NCBI GenBank assembly: GCA_023384455.1
Contig: JAHDWH010000034.1
Location: 1 to 37,138, forward strand
Direction of reading: 5' to 3'
Length of the DNA stretch: 37,138 nucleotides
DNA from: Caldilineaceae bacterium
GTDB lineage: Bacteria > Chloroflexota > Anaerolineae > Caldilineales > Caldilineaceae
Notes under the pieces: generated by a model
The model's input: only the letters and a program-made list of their open reading frames with translations
The model's database searches: none
Told to the model about the DNA's origin: nothing
Shown here: positions 17,683-25,981 of the stretch, piece by piece
How the letters are laid out: each line of letters starts with the position of its first letter
Numbering within the stretch: position 1 is the stretch's first letter
Translations under genes and position numbers: made by a program

Positions 17683-18815
17683 CAGCGTCCTATTTCCAGG
17701 TCAGGGCGCAGCCGCGCCCAGCGAATATCCATTGCCCCGTCGTCTCCCGCATAATAGACCACCAGCACATCCCCGTCGGGCAGGGCCGTGGCGGAGGGCA
17801 GGCCAAAGGACCAGACGCCCATCTCGGCCAGGAGATTGCCGGTGTTGTCATCCCGCTTGGCTTCGTTGTCGTGGGTATAGACCACAACCTCACTGGTCGG
17901 GTCAAAGGGAGCGTCCACCCCGGCGGCGACACGGGCGCGGATCGAATGGCTGACAAAACGATCCACCCAGGCCAGGACGACGCGGCCATCGGCCAGCACA
18001 GCCGGTGGCCCCGCCTGGTCGGTGATGCCCAAATCTTCCGGTGCTGACCAACTGTGACCACCATCCCGGCTGATGCGACGCTGAATGTTGAGGTAGCTGG
18101 TGGTCTGGGTGTCGTAGGTCCAGGCAAAAGTGGCGATGCGCCCATCCGGGGCCACACAGGCCCGCATATCCCAGTTGAAAATGCGTCCTGACGGGTCCTG
18201 ACCCGCGACAACCGGCGCGCTCCAACGCTGGCCCCCGTCGGCTGAATGGAAGTAGACAGCCTTCTGATACCAGCGGCTGGAATCCGCGTAGTGTTTATTC
18301 GTCTCGATGCTCATAGCCAGCGAGCCATCCCCCAACTTGAGAATCGGGTTGGTCAGGCTGGCGGGGCCAATCTCAGCGGGCATGGGGATATGCCGCCATT
18401 CGCTCCAGGTGTGGCCGTCGTCCCGGGAGTCGGCCAGGAGGATTTCCATAGGCAGACAGCCCTCGGTTTCGGCGTTGAAAAGGGGCTGACCCGGATAGGT
18501 CGTCCGGTCGATCCACATACTGGCCGCCAGCAGATGACCGGGGGTCAATTCAGTCAGGTAGCAGATCTTCAGGCTACCAGCCTTGTCGTTGAGTTTGGGT
18601 GGTGTAAAGGGGCGGACGGGGCCGCTCCAGGTGCGACCGCCATCCGCCGAACGGTAGAACTCAATCAACTCATCCGCGCAATCCTTGCTCGAACCGGCAC
18701 GGCAGACCGCCAGCAGACCGCCGCTGTGGAGGTCAACTACCTGCCCAAAGGTCAGAATAGCCCGGGCCGTACCCCGCTCACCCTGGGCCAGAATGCCAGA
18801 CGCCATCATCTGCAT
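17682..18815 (-). CDS. Sialidase-like protein with four Asp boxes
   Basis: A 377-residue beta-propeller protein with Asp boxes SADGGRTW (56-63), SRDDGHTW (130-137), SADGGQRW (191-198) and SRDGGHSW (249-256). The start at 18815 is chosen because AGGGGAAC precedes it and the N-terminus then fits the family; the open frame continues upstream to 19109 but through repeat DNA. No signal peptide is seen. It is the third sialidase-like protein of the locus, convergent with the DegT group. Arg39 in AVCRAG (36-41) may be one of the substrate-carboxylate-binding arginines; the full catalytic set cannot be confirmed by reading. Confidence 0.82.
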   Translation of the reverse strand: MQMMASGILAQGERGTARAILTFGQVVDLHSGGLLAVCRAGSSKDCADELIEFYRSADGGRTWSGPVRPFTPPKLNDKAGSLKICYLTELTPGHLLAASMWIDRTTYPGQPLFNAETEGCLPMEILLADSRDDGHTWSEWRHIPMPAEIGPASLTNPILKLGDGSLAMSIETNKHYADSSRWYQKAVYFHSADGGQRWSAPVVAGQDPSGRIFNWDMRACVAPDGRIATFAWTYDTQTTSYLNIQRRISRDGGHSWSAPEDLGITDQAGPPAVLADGRVVLAWVDRFVSHSIRARVAAGVDAPFDPTSEVVVYTHDNEAKRDDNTGNLLAEMGVWSFGLPSATALPDGDVLVVYYAGDDGAMDIRWARLRPDLEIGR

Positions 18816-19210
18816 AGAGAGTTCCCCTTTGCGTATGAACGATTGCGTGCTCTGAAAAGAAGGAGACGGGTTGACACGGCGATGTCTTGAGCCAGCCAAA
18901 AGGATAAAATCTGCTGTTTCTGCGCGCTCTGCGTTCTGAAAATCGTTGCGGCTGCCCTGAAAAATAGAACACGGATGCACACGGAAAAACGGATTTGCAC
19001 GGCGGTGTCCCTGCGACAAGCTCAGGACAACGCCAGAACCGGCGGTGTCCTGAGCTTGTCGAAGGGTCAAAGGGGATTTAATCTGCGTATATCTGCTGTT
19101 TCTGCGCAATCTGCGTTCTGAAAATCGTTGCGGCTTCCCTGATAGTTGCTGTTGCAGAAGCCATTATCAGTTCTCCCCGGGTGGAATGCCAGAGGGTTGT
19201 CGTGTGTGAA
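18816..19210. repeat. Gene-free interval with direct and inverted repeats
   Basis: The words CTGCTGTTTCTGCGC and GCGTTCTGAAAATCGTTGCG occur twice, near 18911-18950 and 19091-19130, about 180 bp apart. Between them lie the inverted copy of the window-start repeat (18958-19002) and a strong hairpin: CGACAAGCTCAGGACA (19014-19029) pairs perfectly with 19046-19061, with an inner CGCC/GGCG stem. No gene is supported. The hairpin could end the upstream minus-strand operon. Confidence 0.75.
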
Positions 19211-20548
19211 TCATCGCACCTGGCGGCGGAAGGGTTCTTTCTTGACATCGGCCACCAGCAGGGCGTCGAGTTTGTCCTGATCGAGAGCTGTCTTGATGAC
19301 TTTGAACGCTTCCCTGGCCGCGGCCGCGGTCTGGGCGATGTCGGCTTCCGTATGGGCCAGGGTCGCCTTGAAGCTCATATACGTGTGAACCCCGCGCCGG
19401 GCCATCTCCTGGATAAAGAGCGTAGAGACTTTGCGGCTGTCCACACCGGCGGGCAGGTCCAGAGCAATGTAGGGGTTGGCCGCGATCCCCGCGCACTTGC
19501 CGGACAGCCCGGACGCGGCCATCGCGCCGTTGAGCGCCGCGCGCAGGTTCTCGCCGGTCTCAGCCAGGCGACTTTCTGAATCCCGCCGCTTGAGTTCCCG
19601 GATGGTTGTCAGGGAGGCCACCAGACCGATGTTGTCGCTCCAATAGGAGCTGGAGATAAACATACGCGCGGCGGGTTCCATCACCGCCCTTGAGCCGACC
19701 ACCGCGCCCATGGGGTAGCCGTTGGACATAGCTTTGGCGACGACTGTCATATCCGGGGTGACGCCGACAATACTCTGGATACCCCCAATCGCCTGACGCC
19801 AGCCACAGGAGACTTCGTCGAAGATCAGAATGGCTGCGTGCTCTTGGGCCAGAGCCTGCACCCCTTCCAGATAGCCAGCGGGTGGCAATTCGCTGCGGGC
19901 CGGTTCCATCATAATTGCGGCCACATCCCCCGGGTGTTCCGCAAGCAGCGCCTCCAACATCTCCAGATTCCCGTAGGGAAAGGGGATGACTGACCCGGCC
20001 AGGGCACGGGGCACGCCGATAGGTTCGATCCCGGCAAAGGGGTATTCGCCGCTCTCCGGATCAACCCCGTAGTTGGCGGCCTGATACCAATCGTGCCAGC
20101 CGTGATAGCCGCAGATCAGGATTTTATCCCGGCCGGTGGTGCCCCGGGCAATGCGGGCCGCCACAGAGCAGGCCTCGCCCCCGCCCTTCGTGTATCGCAC
20201 CATTTGGGCGCTGGGAATCGTTTGGCAGAGTTCTTCGGCCAGCTCAATTTCGAGGGGGCTGTTGAGGGTGTAGAGGCTGCCCCGGTCGATCTGCTCTTTG
20301 ACCGCGGCGTCCACCACCTCGTCGGCGTGGCCGAGAATGATGGCCCCAACCGCATTGACCCAATCGATATACTCGTTTTCGTCCACATCAATAAAACGCG
20401 AACCTTTGGCGCGTTGCGCATAGATCGGGCTGACACCACTGGCAAACTGGTCGGCCCGGCGGCTGATCAGTTGGGTCCAGCCGGGGATCAGCTCGCCGGC
20501 GCGCTGGTAGAGTTCGAGAGAACGGGAGACATCTGGAAAGTGGGACAT
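19211..20548 (-). CDS. Class III aminotransferase, glutamate-1-semialdehyde aminomutase-like
   Basis: A 445-residue PLP enzyme of fold type I, class III. Visible are YHGWHDW (148-154), the acidic FDEVSCGWR (243-251) with Asp244 for the pyridine nitrogen, and the PLP lysine Lys272 in VVAKAMSNGYP. It resembles glutamate-1-semialdehyde 2,1-aminomutase, but the context is catabolic and heme genes are absent, so it is more likely an aminotransferase or aminomutase of this pathway. AAGGGGT precedes the ATG; the gene starts 11 bp after the amidohydrolase stop. Confidence 0.9.
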   Translation of the reverse strand: MSHFPDVSRSLELYQRAGELIPGWTQLISRRADQFASGVSPIYAQRAKGSRFIDVDENEYIDWVNAVGAIILGHADEVVDAAVKEQIDRGSLYTLNSPLEIELAEELCQTIPSAQMVRYTKGGGEACSVAARIARGTTGRDKILICGYHGWHDWYQAANYGVDPESGEYPFAGIEPIGVPRALAGSVIPFPYGNLEMLEALLAEHPGDVAAIMMEPARSELPPAGYLEGVQALAQEHAAILIFDEVSCGWRQAIGGIQSIVGVTPDMTVVAKAMSNGYPMGAVVGSRAVMEPAARMFISSSYWSDNIGLVASLTTIRELKRRDSESRLAETGENLRAALNGAMAASGLSGKCAGIAANPYIALDLPAGVDSRKVSTLFIQEMARRGVHTYMSFKATLAHTEADIAQTAAAAREAFKVIKTALDQDKLDALLVADVKKEPFRRQVR

Positions 20549-20559
20549 TTGCGTACCCC

Positions 20560-21567
20560 TTAGAACGAAAAGAGCCGGGCGGCGTTGTAATAGAAGATAT
20601 CCTCGATCTGGCGGTCGTTGAGCTTGAGCCGATGGATGGCCAGGAAGAGACTGCGCAGGGATTCCAGCCCGATGAGCACAGGCTTAAGGGTTGCGTGCTT
20701 CTCGGCCAGCCCCATATCTTCCGCATAGAGCCAATGGAAGGAATCCCCGATGGCGATGCAACGCCCACGCATCTGGCTGACGTGGAAGTCTGTGCCGTAG
20801 AGCAGGCGGTCGTGGCCCAGGGTCTCGACGATCGCTTCAAATGCACCCGCCTCCGTCACCGCCGATGTATCACACCAGACATTCTTCAGACCGGCCAGGC
20901 TGCCGATGCCTTCGATGGTGTGCCAGGGGTTGAATCCCCGCGCGGCGTGGGCCAGGATCATCCGCATATTGGGATAGGCTTCGCAGTAGCGGCGAATGGT
21001 GGCCTGGTTGCGCGGGTCGGCCATAGCCCGGTCAAGGACCATATGCAGGGTGATGGACAACCCTTCTTCGTGGGCAATCCGCACATGCGCCTCGCTCAGA
21101 TACTCCTCGATGGAAGCCAGAAAGGTCGGGCCTGTGGTCTTCGCCATCAGGTGATAGGGTTTTAGCCCGACAAAGCCCTGGCGGCGCACACTCTCGCGCA
21201 CAGTTTCCGCGTCCATTTCCGGGGCAATTAACATCTGCCCCAGGCTGTTGAAACCGTTGGCTTGCCCTGCTGCGACCTCCGCGGCCACAAAGTCGTCGTT
21301 CCCTGTGCGGTCGCCCTGGAAGGCCAGGCCAAAAAAGAGACCGCCCACTGTGCGCCCGTGGGGGTGCAGCCATTCCATCTGCTGGCGATAGACGGCAAGA
21401 CCAATCTCTAGGGGCGTACCGTGCAGGTGTTCGGGTACGCCGCCCGCGGGGTAGTGGCTGTGACGGAAGAGGTGGGCGTGGGCGTCAAAGAGTTTGTCGG
21501 GCAGATAGGGTTCAATGTGGCGCGCCACAAATTCCCGGTCAGCGTCCGTATAGGTCCAGGCTGTCAT
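20560..21567 (-). CDS. Metal-dependent hydrolase, amidohydrolase-2 family
   Basis: A 335-residue TIM-barrel hydrolase. The metal site residues are visible: DAHAHLF (28-34, His30 and His32), LHMVLDR (174-180, His175), LAHAARGF (205-212, His207) and LLYGTDFHV (255-263, Asp260). Family members hydrolyse lactones or amides, or decarboxylate; a lactonase acting on a product of the dehydrogenases would suit the setting, but this is inference. AGGGGAA lies upstream of the ATG at 21567. It sits 45 bp after the dehydratase-like gene. Confidence 0.88.
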   Translation of the reverse strand: MTAWTYTDADREFVARHIEPYLPDKLFDAHAHLFRHSHYPAGGVPEHLHGTPLEIGLAVYRQQMEWLHPHGRTVGGLFFGLAFQGDRTGNDDFVAAEVAAGQANGFNSLGQMLIAPEMDAETVRESVRRQGFVGLKPYHLMAKTTGPTFLASIEEYLSEAHVRIAHEEGLSITLHMVLDRAMADPRNQATIRRYCEAYPNMRMILAHAARGFNPWHTIEGIGSLAGLKNVWCDTSAVTEAGAFEAIVETLGHDRLLYGTDFHVSQMRGRCIAIGDSFHWLYAEDMGLAEKHATLKPVLIGLESLRSLFLAIHRLKLNDRQIEDIFYYNAARLFSF

Positions 21568-21612
21568 TGCTTTTCCCCTATGCTTTTTCTCTGTGATAAA
21601 AATGCGCGTATT

Positions 21613-22569
21613 TTACCCAATCGCAATTCTCAACGACTCCATATCCAAATTGCGGCCCGACAAGACCAGCGCCACCGTCTGTCCGGCAAAGCGCGGGGCA
21701 TAGCGCAGGAGCGCGGCCAGGCCCGCCGCGCCCGCACCCTCGACCAGAATGCCGTGGGTCCGCACCAAATGGCCGATGGACTGTAGCAACTCCTGCTCGC
21801 TGACCAGCAGCATATCATCCACCAACTGTTGTATCACCCCAAAGGCCATGGGCACTGGGCCGGTGGTAGCGATCCCGCCGGCAAATGTCGTGGTGGGCCT
21901 GTGGACGACGCGCTTTTGCCGTATTGACTCTACTACGCCGGGCGCTGCTTCCGATTGGATTCCGATGATTTCGACTGGATTTCTGCTTCCACCTTTGGCG
22001 GCAATCGCGCAGCCTGCAATCAGATTGCCACCCCCCACCGGCACAAGCATCGCCTGGACCCCGGGCAGGTCCTGTACGATTTCCAGCCCGACTGTGCCCG
22101 CTCCGGCCATAATCCAGGGGTCTTCGCCATCTTCCAGATAGAGCAACCCTTCGGCCGCGGCCATGGCCCGGGCGATTCTGCAACTGTCGCCCCAATCTGT
22201 GCCTTCGATAATCAGCCGCGCGCCGGCGTTGAGCATATTGTTGCGCTTGATTTCCGGCGTGCCCACAGGTGCGACAACCGTACACTGTGCCTTCACCTTT
22301 TGCGCGGCCCAGGCGATGGCCGCGCCGTGATTGCCCGTGCTGGCACAGATCAGTCCTTGCCCAATTTGCTCTGGCGTCAATTGCCGCACCCCGGCCAGCG
22401 CGCCCCGGGCCTTAAATGAACCGATTTCGGCGAAGCAGTCACACTTGAGCCACACATCGGCCCCGCTCAGGCTGCTGAGTTGGGGCGAATGGATGAGAGG
22501 CGTGCGTAGCAAATCCTGGGCGAGCAGGGCTTGGGCCTGGCGGATGTCATCGTACGTGGGTCTGCTCAT
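21613..22569 (-). CDS. Threonine/serine dehydratase-like PLP enzyme
   Basis: A 318-residue fold-type II PLP enzyme. Lys53 in GSFKARGA (50-57) is the Schiff-base lysine, STGNHGAAIAWA (77-88) binds the substrate carboxylate, and VPVGGGNLIAG holds the phosphate. It is the length of catabolic threonine dehydratases without the C-terminal regulatory domain. In this context it may eliminate an amino group from a hydroxy-amino acid released by the pathway, or be an epimerase-type relative. It begins 13 bp after the MDR gene stop. Confidence 0.88.
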   Translation of the reverse strand: MSRPTYDDIRQAQALLAQDLLRTPLIHSPQLSSLSGADVWLKCDCFAEIGSFKARGALAGVRQLTPEQIGQGLICASTGNHGAAIAWAAQKVKAQCTVVAPVGTPEIKRNNMLNAGARLIIEGTDWGDSCRIARAMAAAEGLLYLEDGEDPWIMAGAGTVGLEIVQDLPGVQAMLVPVGGGNLIAGCAIAAKGGSRNPVEIIGIQSEAAPGVVESIRQKRVVHRPTTTFAGGIATTGPVPMAFGVIQQLVDDMLLVSEQELLQSIGHLVRTHGILVEGAGAAGLAALLRYAPRFAGQTVALVLSGRNLDMESLRIAIG

Positions 22570-22582
22570 CAGGGATCACCAT

Positions 22583-23614
22583 TTATTCCTTCCAGTTGAA
22601 GATAACGCCGAGCATAGATTTTTCTCGGGCATAGGCCATTTCGTAGGCTGTCGCCATCTCGCTGTAATGGAAACGGTGGGTGATCAGCCGTTTCGGTTCC
22701 AGCCGCCCATCCGCCATCAGCGAGAGGATATGCGCGGCGGTGCGATCCGCCGTGTACTGATCCCGTGTGGTGCGGGGATCGCCGCTGCCGTTGGGGTAGA
22801 GATAGCCGGCAGGGCCAGAGACGGCGATCAGGGAGATGCCTTTGATGTAGAAGTTCTGCATAGAGAGCGGATTGAAGTCCAGATCGGCCTCGCCCCGCCC
22901 CAGCAGGCTGACAATCGAAACCCGGCCATTGGGGCGCACAATCTCCACCGCCGTACGATAGGCAGGCCAGGGATTGGCGGTCAGCACCACCAGATCGATG
23001 CCCGCGCCGTCGCTGAACTCTGCCAGCTTTGCGTGCAGGTCTGGGTCGTTGTAGAGCAGTGTGGCGTGGGCGCCCATCCGTTTGGCCAAATCCATGCGAA
23101 AGGCGTCGTTGCCAATCGCCACCACCCGCGCCCCAAAGAGGGGACCGACTGCCACCGCGCCCAGCCCCAATGTGCCCAGACCCACCACCGCCACCGTTTC
23201 GCCGGCCTTGAAATGGGCCTTGTGGTAACAGTGGGCGCTGAGCGCGTAGAGATGGGCGTAGACAGCGTCTTCATCGCTGACATTGGGCGGGGCCTTGACT
23301 ATACTGGCGTCTTGGGTGGTAATATAGGCGGACTGGTGGGGCATACGCGTAATGATGCGGTCGCCCACCTGCACCCGGGTAACAGCGCTGCCCACACCCC
23401 GCACAATGCCCAGATTGCTGTCGCCCACCCAGCGCGGATAGTCAGGTGCGCCGGGAACCCGTTCGGCCCCTTCATAATTGCCCCGATCCGTGCCGATCTT
23501 CAGCGCTGAAATGCGCGTCTCCACCCAGATTTCGTCCGGCTGTAGGTGGCTGGTGTCCAGGGCTTGCTCTTCAATGCGGAGGTCACGGGGGCCGTGCAGA
23601 ATGGCGATTTTCAT
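22583..23614 (-). CDS. MDR-family dehydrogenase lacking zinc ligands
   Basis: A 343-residue medium-chain dehydrogenase with Rossmann motif VAVVGLGTLGLGAVAVG near residues 150-166. The catalytic cysteine position reads ALKIGTD and the GHE position has no histidine (WVGDSNLG), so both catalytic zinc ligands are missing; the structural zinc loop is also absent. It heads a four-gene minus-strand operon: MDR, dehydratase-like, amidohydrolase, class III aminotransferase. AAAGGATT precedes the ATG at 23614 and a candidate promoter lies at 23649-23678. Confidence 0.85.
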   Translation of the reverse strand: MKIAILHGPRDLRIEEQALDTSHLQPDEIWVETRISALKIGTDRGNYEGAERVPGAPDYPRWVGDSNLGIVRGVGSAVTRVQVGDRIITRMPHQSAYITTQDASIVKAPPNVSDEDAVYAHLYALSAHCYHKAHFKAGETVAVVGLGTLGLGAVAVGPLFGARVVAIGNDAFRMDLAKRMGAHATLLYNDPDLHAKLAEFSDGAGIDLVVLTANPWPAYRTAVEIVRPNGRVSIVSLLGRGEADLDFNPLSMQNFYIKGISLIAVSGPAGYLYPNGSGDPRTTRDQYTADRTAAHILSLMADGRLEPKRLITHRFHYSEMATAYEMAYAREKSMLGVIFNWKE

Positions 23615-23641
23615 AGGAATCCTTTTCCTGTAACGAAGATT

Positions 23642-23678
23642 CTGTCCTATTGTACTACAGGTGCAATTAAAAAAACAA
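23642..23678 (-). promoter_or_regulatory. Candidate promoter and operator of the minus-strand MDR operon
   Basis: Read on the minus strand, TTGTTT (23678-23673), 18 bases and TACAAT (23654-23649) form a moderate promoter. It overlaps the partial palindrome CTGTAGTACAATAGGACAG (23660-23642). Aligned on TAGGA, 13 of 17 positions equal the regulator-proximal site near 25911-25927, so it may bind the same regulator, although the spacing to the -10 box differs from the other three sites. Confidence 0.45.
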
Positions 23679-23741
23679 CGGTCTTTTCGGTGATGGGCAT
23701 TGTCGATTGGGGTATCTAATTACCGCACTTCAGACAGGTGA

Positions 23742-24698
23742 TCAGATGCCCCACATGCCTGGGTTGACCAGATTTTCGTCGTCCACCCGCAGCGCTTCCA
23801 GTTCTTTGAGCAAGGATGCCGGCAGGGCTGCGGTCAATGCGGGCAGATTCTCCGCCAGTTCCTCCTGGCTGCGAATACCAACCAGCACTGCGCTGATCTG
23901 CGGTTGGGCCAGGGCAAAGGCAATGGCGGCTTGCGCGGCGGTCAACCCCAATCCGGCCTCTGCTACCAGCCGACGATAGTGACGGGAGCGGGCGCGCAAG
24001 TTTTCCAGATGGTCGGGGAGGAATTCGGCCCGTTCGGTCAACGCCCCTTTGAGCAACACAGAACGCACCATTACCCCCACATTTTGCGCCTGGGCCAGGG
24101 GCAGCACCTGGGCGGCCAGCCGCTGGTCGAAGACCGAAAAGGTTACCTGAAGAACATCGAAAAGGTCCAGGTCCAGAGCCTGGGCCGGTAATTCCGCACC
24201 GTAGAAAGAGCCGCCAGCCCCACGAATCTTGCCGCCGCGCCGGGCCTCTGCGAAGACACTGGCAACCTCCGCGTGTTGCGTCAGGACGGCAGTGTCCACA
24301 TTGTGAATCTGCCAGAGATCGACGTAGTCGGTCTGCAAGAGACGCAGGCTGGTCTCCAGCGAGTCCAGCATCTGACGCCGCAAGGCCGCGCCGGTCGGCA
24401 CGGAGCCATCGGGCTGATGGACGGCCACTTTGGTCGCCAGCACCACCTGGTCACGCCGGCCGTGCAGGGCCTTGCCCAGCACCGCTTCGCTCTCGCCATA
24501 GGCGCGCGCCGTGTCGATAAAATTAATGCCCGCATCGAGGGTGGCGTGTACCAGATGGATGGCAGCCATCTCGGACGGACGCCCGAAATGGCCCGGCGCG
24601 TCAATGCCGTAGTCCATGCCCAGCTCAACGGTCCCCAACGCCAGGGCCGATACCAGCAGTTGCGTGCGTCCGAGGGTGCGGTACTGCATAGCTGTCAT
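23742..24698 (-). CDS. Aldo/keto reductase
   Basis: A 318-residue (alpha/beta)8 NADPH-dependent reductase. The catalytic tetrad is visible: Asp62 and Tyr67 in FIDTARAYG, Lys90 in VLATK and His132 in LWQIHN. The ATG at 24698 follows AAAGGTG with good spacing; a GTG at 24707 in the same frame is less likely. It lies between the aldolase and the MDR operon on the minus strand. Substrate unknown; the class includes sugar-aldehyde and keto-sugar reductases. Confidence 0.92.
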   Translation of the reverse strand: MTAMQYRTLGRTQLLVSALALGTVELGMDYGIDAPGHFGRPSEMAAIHLVHATLDAGINFIDTARAYGESEAVLGKALHGRRDQVVLATKVAVHQPDGSVPTGAALRRQMLDSLETSLRLLQTDYVDLWQIHNVDTAVLTQHAEVASVFAEARRGGKIRGAGGSFYGAELPAQALDLDLFDVLQVTFSVFDQRLAAQVLPLAQAQNVGVMVRSVLLKGALTERAEFLPDHLENLRARSRHYRRLVAEAGLGLTAAQAAIAFALAQPQISAVLVGIRSQEELAENLPALTAALPASLLKELEALRVDDENLVNPGMWGI

Positions 24699-25066
24699 TG
24701 ACTTCACCTTTCATCACAAAAATGCGTCGGGATGCAGTGTATAAGGTGGCGAAGCCACGATTTGCGTACGGAAACGTGAAGAGGTGAAACGTGAGATCAG
24801 GTGACGACACCTCACGTTTCACGTTTTACCGGTCTGACCGAGGAACTAACGCTTGTGCATTAGTTCCTCCCTGGTACGGAGTAGCGTGAAACTGCTACTG
24901 CTATTGGTTTTACGCCCTGCTACAGCCTGGCGGAAATAGCGAGGCTGTTTCTGCCGTAGCGCGACCAGTTCACGCACTACACACCAGATGAACTGTGAGC
25001 AAGCTTCCATCCCTCTGTACTACAACACTGCGAACAGTGGCGCACAGCGCCGTATGACGGCACTCG
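24699..25066. repeat. Gene-free interval with several hairpins
   Basis: No coding region is supported. GTGAAACGTGAG (24784-24795) pairs with CTCACGTTTCAC (24811-24822). GAGGAACTAACGC (24840-24852) pairs with 24857-24869 with one mismatch and a TTGT loop. TATGACG (25053-25059) pairs with CGTCATA (25065-25071) across the aldolase stop codon, and may help terminate that gene on the minus strand. TGTAGTACA (minus strand, around 25017-25025) is also present in the candidate operator at 23642-23660. Confidence 0.7.
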
Positions 25067-25843
25067 TCATAGACCCGCGCTGTCCAGCTCTTTGCTGCGG
25101 GCGTCGAGGACGCTCATCAGGGAAAAGTCACCGCCCCAGGGCACAATTTGGGCACCCATGACCTGGTAGCGCTTGAGCTGCTCCAGCGAACCGACAGCGA
25201 TGCCCCACACTTTGTTGTGCTTTTCACAGGCTGCCGCCACCGTCTCGACGGCTTTGTCAAAGGTCATCGACGTGCCGGCCGCGGCCCCAATGCGCATCTG
25301 GAGGTCCGCAGGTCCGAGGAAAAGCCCATCAATACCCTCGATAGATGCGATGGCCTCGGCATTGGCCACGGCTTCCAGCGTCTCGATCTGGGGCAGGATA
25401 AAGGTTTCCCGGTTGGCGTCCCCGGCAAAATCCATGCCTTCGCCCCAGGCGGCAATGCCGAAATCCGAGTCCAGCCCTGCACCATCCATACCCCGGTTGC
25501 CAATGGGGGGGAATTTGGCCGCTTGCACCAGAGCGTTTGCCATCTCTGGCGTGGAAATGAGGGGTACGAGAAAGCCGCTGGCGCCATCTTCCAAATAGCG
25601 GTAGAGCTTTGTCCGCTCCAATGTGGGTGGGCGCACCATACAATCGATGTCCGCGGCATGGCACATCGCCAGGATCGCCTGCACTTCCCGGTCACTCATA
25701 GTGCGATGTTCCAAATCCAACCAGATACCGTCGAATTGGAAGTGTGCCGCATAGCGTACATAAAAGGGCAGAAAATGGCCCATGGAACAGACTCGGGCGA
25801 AACGCCCACTGCGAAACTTCTCCAACATTTTACTTTTGCGCAT
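25067..25843 (-). CDS. HpcH/HpaI family class II aldolase
   Basis: A 258-residue metal-dependent aldolase. Glu45-His46 in WLDLEHR, Arg71 in VRPP, the Gln152/Glu154 pair in ILPQIETL and Asp180 in GPADL match the order and spacing of catalytic and metal residues of HpaI-type aldolases (in E. coli HpaI H45, R70, Q147, E149, D175, from memory). Such enzymes split 2-keto-3-deoxy sugar acids or similar compounds to pyruvate plus an aldehyde, so this could be the carbon-carbon cleaving step of the locus. AGGAAG precedes the ATG at 25843. It is divergent from the regulator gene and shares an operator region with it. Confidence 0.9.
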   Translation of the reverse strand: MRKSKMLEKFRSGRFARVCSMGHFLPFYVRYAAHFQFDGIWLDLEHRTMSDREVQAILAMCHAADIDCMVRPPTLERTKLYRYLEDGASGFLVPLISTPEMANALVQAAKFPPIGNRGMDGAGLDSDFGIAAWGEGMDFAGDANRETFILPQIETLEAVANAEAIASIEGIDGLFLGPADLQMRIGAAAGTSMTFDKAVETVAAACEKHNKVWGIAVGSLEQLKRYQVMGAQIVPWGGDFSLMSVLDARSKELDSAGL

Positions 25844-25882
25844 GATAGTACTTCCTGCTGGCTATGGGTGAAAAAATGGAAT

Positions 25883-25938
25883 TTGGAATTTAGAGACAAT
25901 TCACATACTATACTACAGTAGGATAGTATTATTGTCAT
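25883..25938. promoter_or_regulatory. Divergent promoters with 25-bp palindromic operator
   Basis: The palindrome 25905-25929 has arms ATACTATACTAC and GTAGGATAGTAT around a central A; only one base pair per arm fails to match. For the plus-strand regulator, TTGGAA (25883-25888), 17 bases and TACTAT (25906-25911) form a promoter, with TAGGATA (25919-25925) 7 bases further on. For the minus-strand aldolase, ATGACA (25938-25933), 17 bases and TAGTAT (25915-25910) form a promoter. A protein bound to the palindrome would cover both, so autoregulation by the adjacent GntR-type protein is likely. Confidence 0.7.
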
Positions 25939-25981
25939 TTCTGCTTTTCGCTGCCATGCACCTAGAGAAATTGGATACCCA

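Noticed and set aside
19211-20548. Heme biosynthesis gene hemL
   Set aside because: The protein resembles glutamate-1-semialdehyde aminomutase, but it is embedded in a catabolic operon with no other heme gene, so the symbol is not justified.
353-25843. Canonical sialic acid utilisation (nan) operon
   Set aside because: Sialidase-like proteins are present, but no NanA, NanE, NanK or NagA/NagB homolog could be recognised; only a doubtful DHDPS-family scar.
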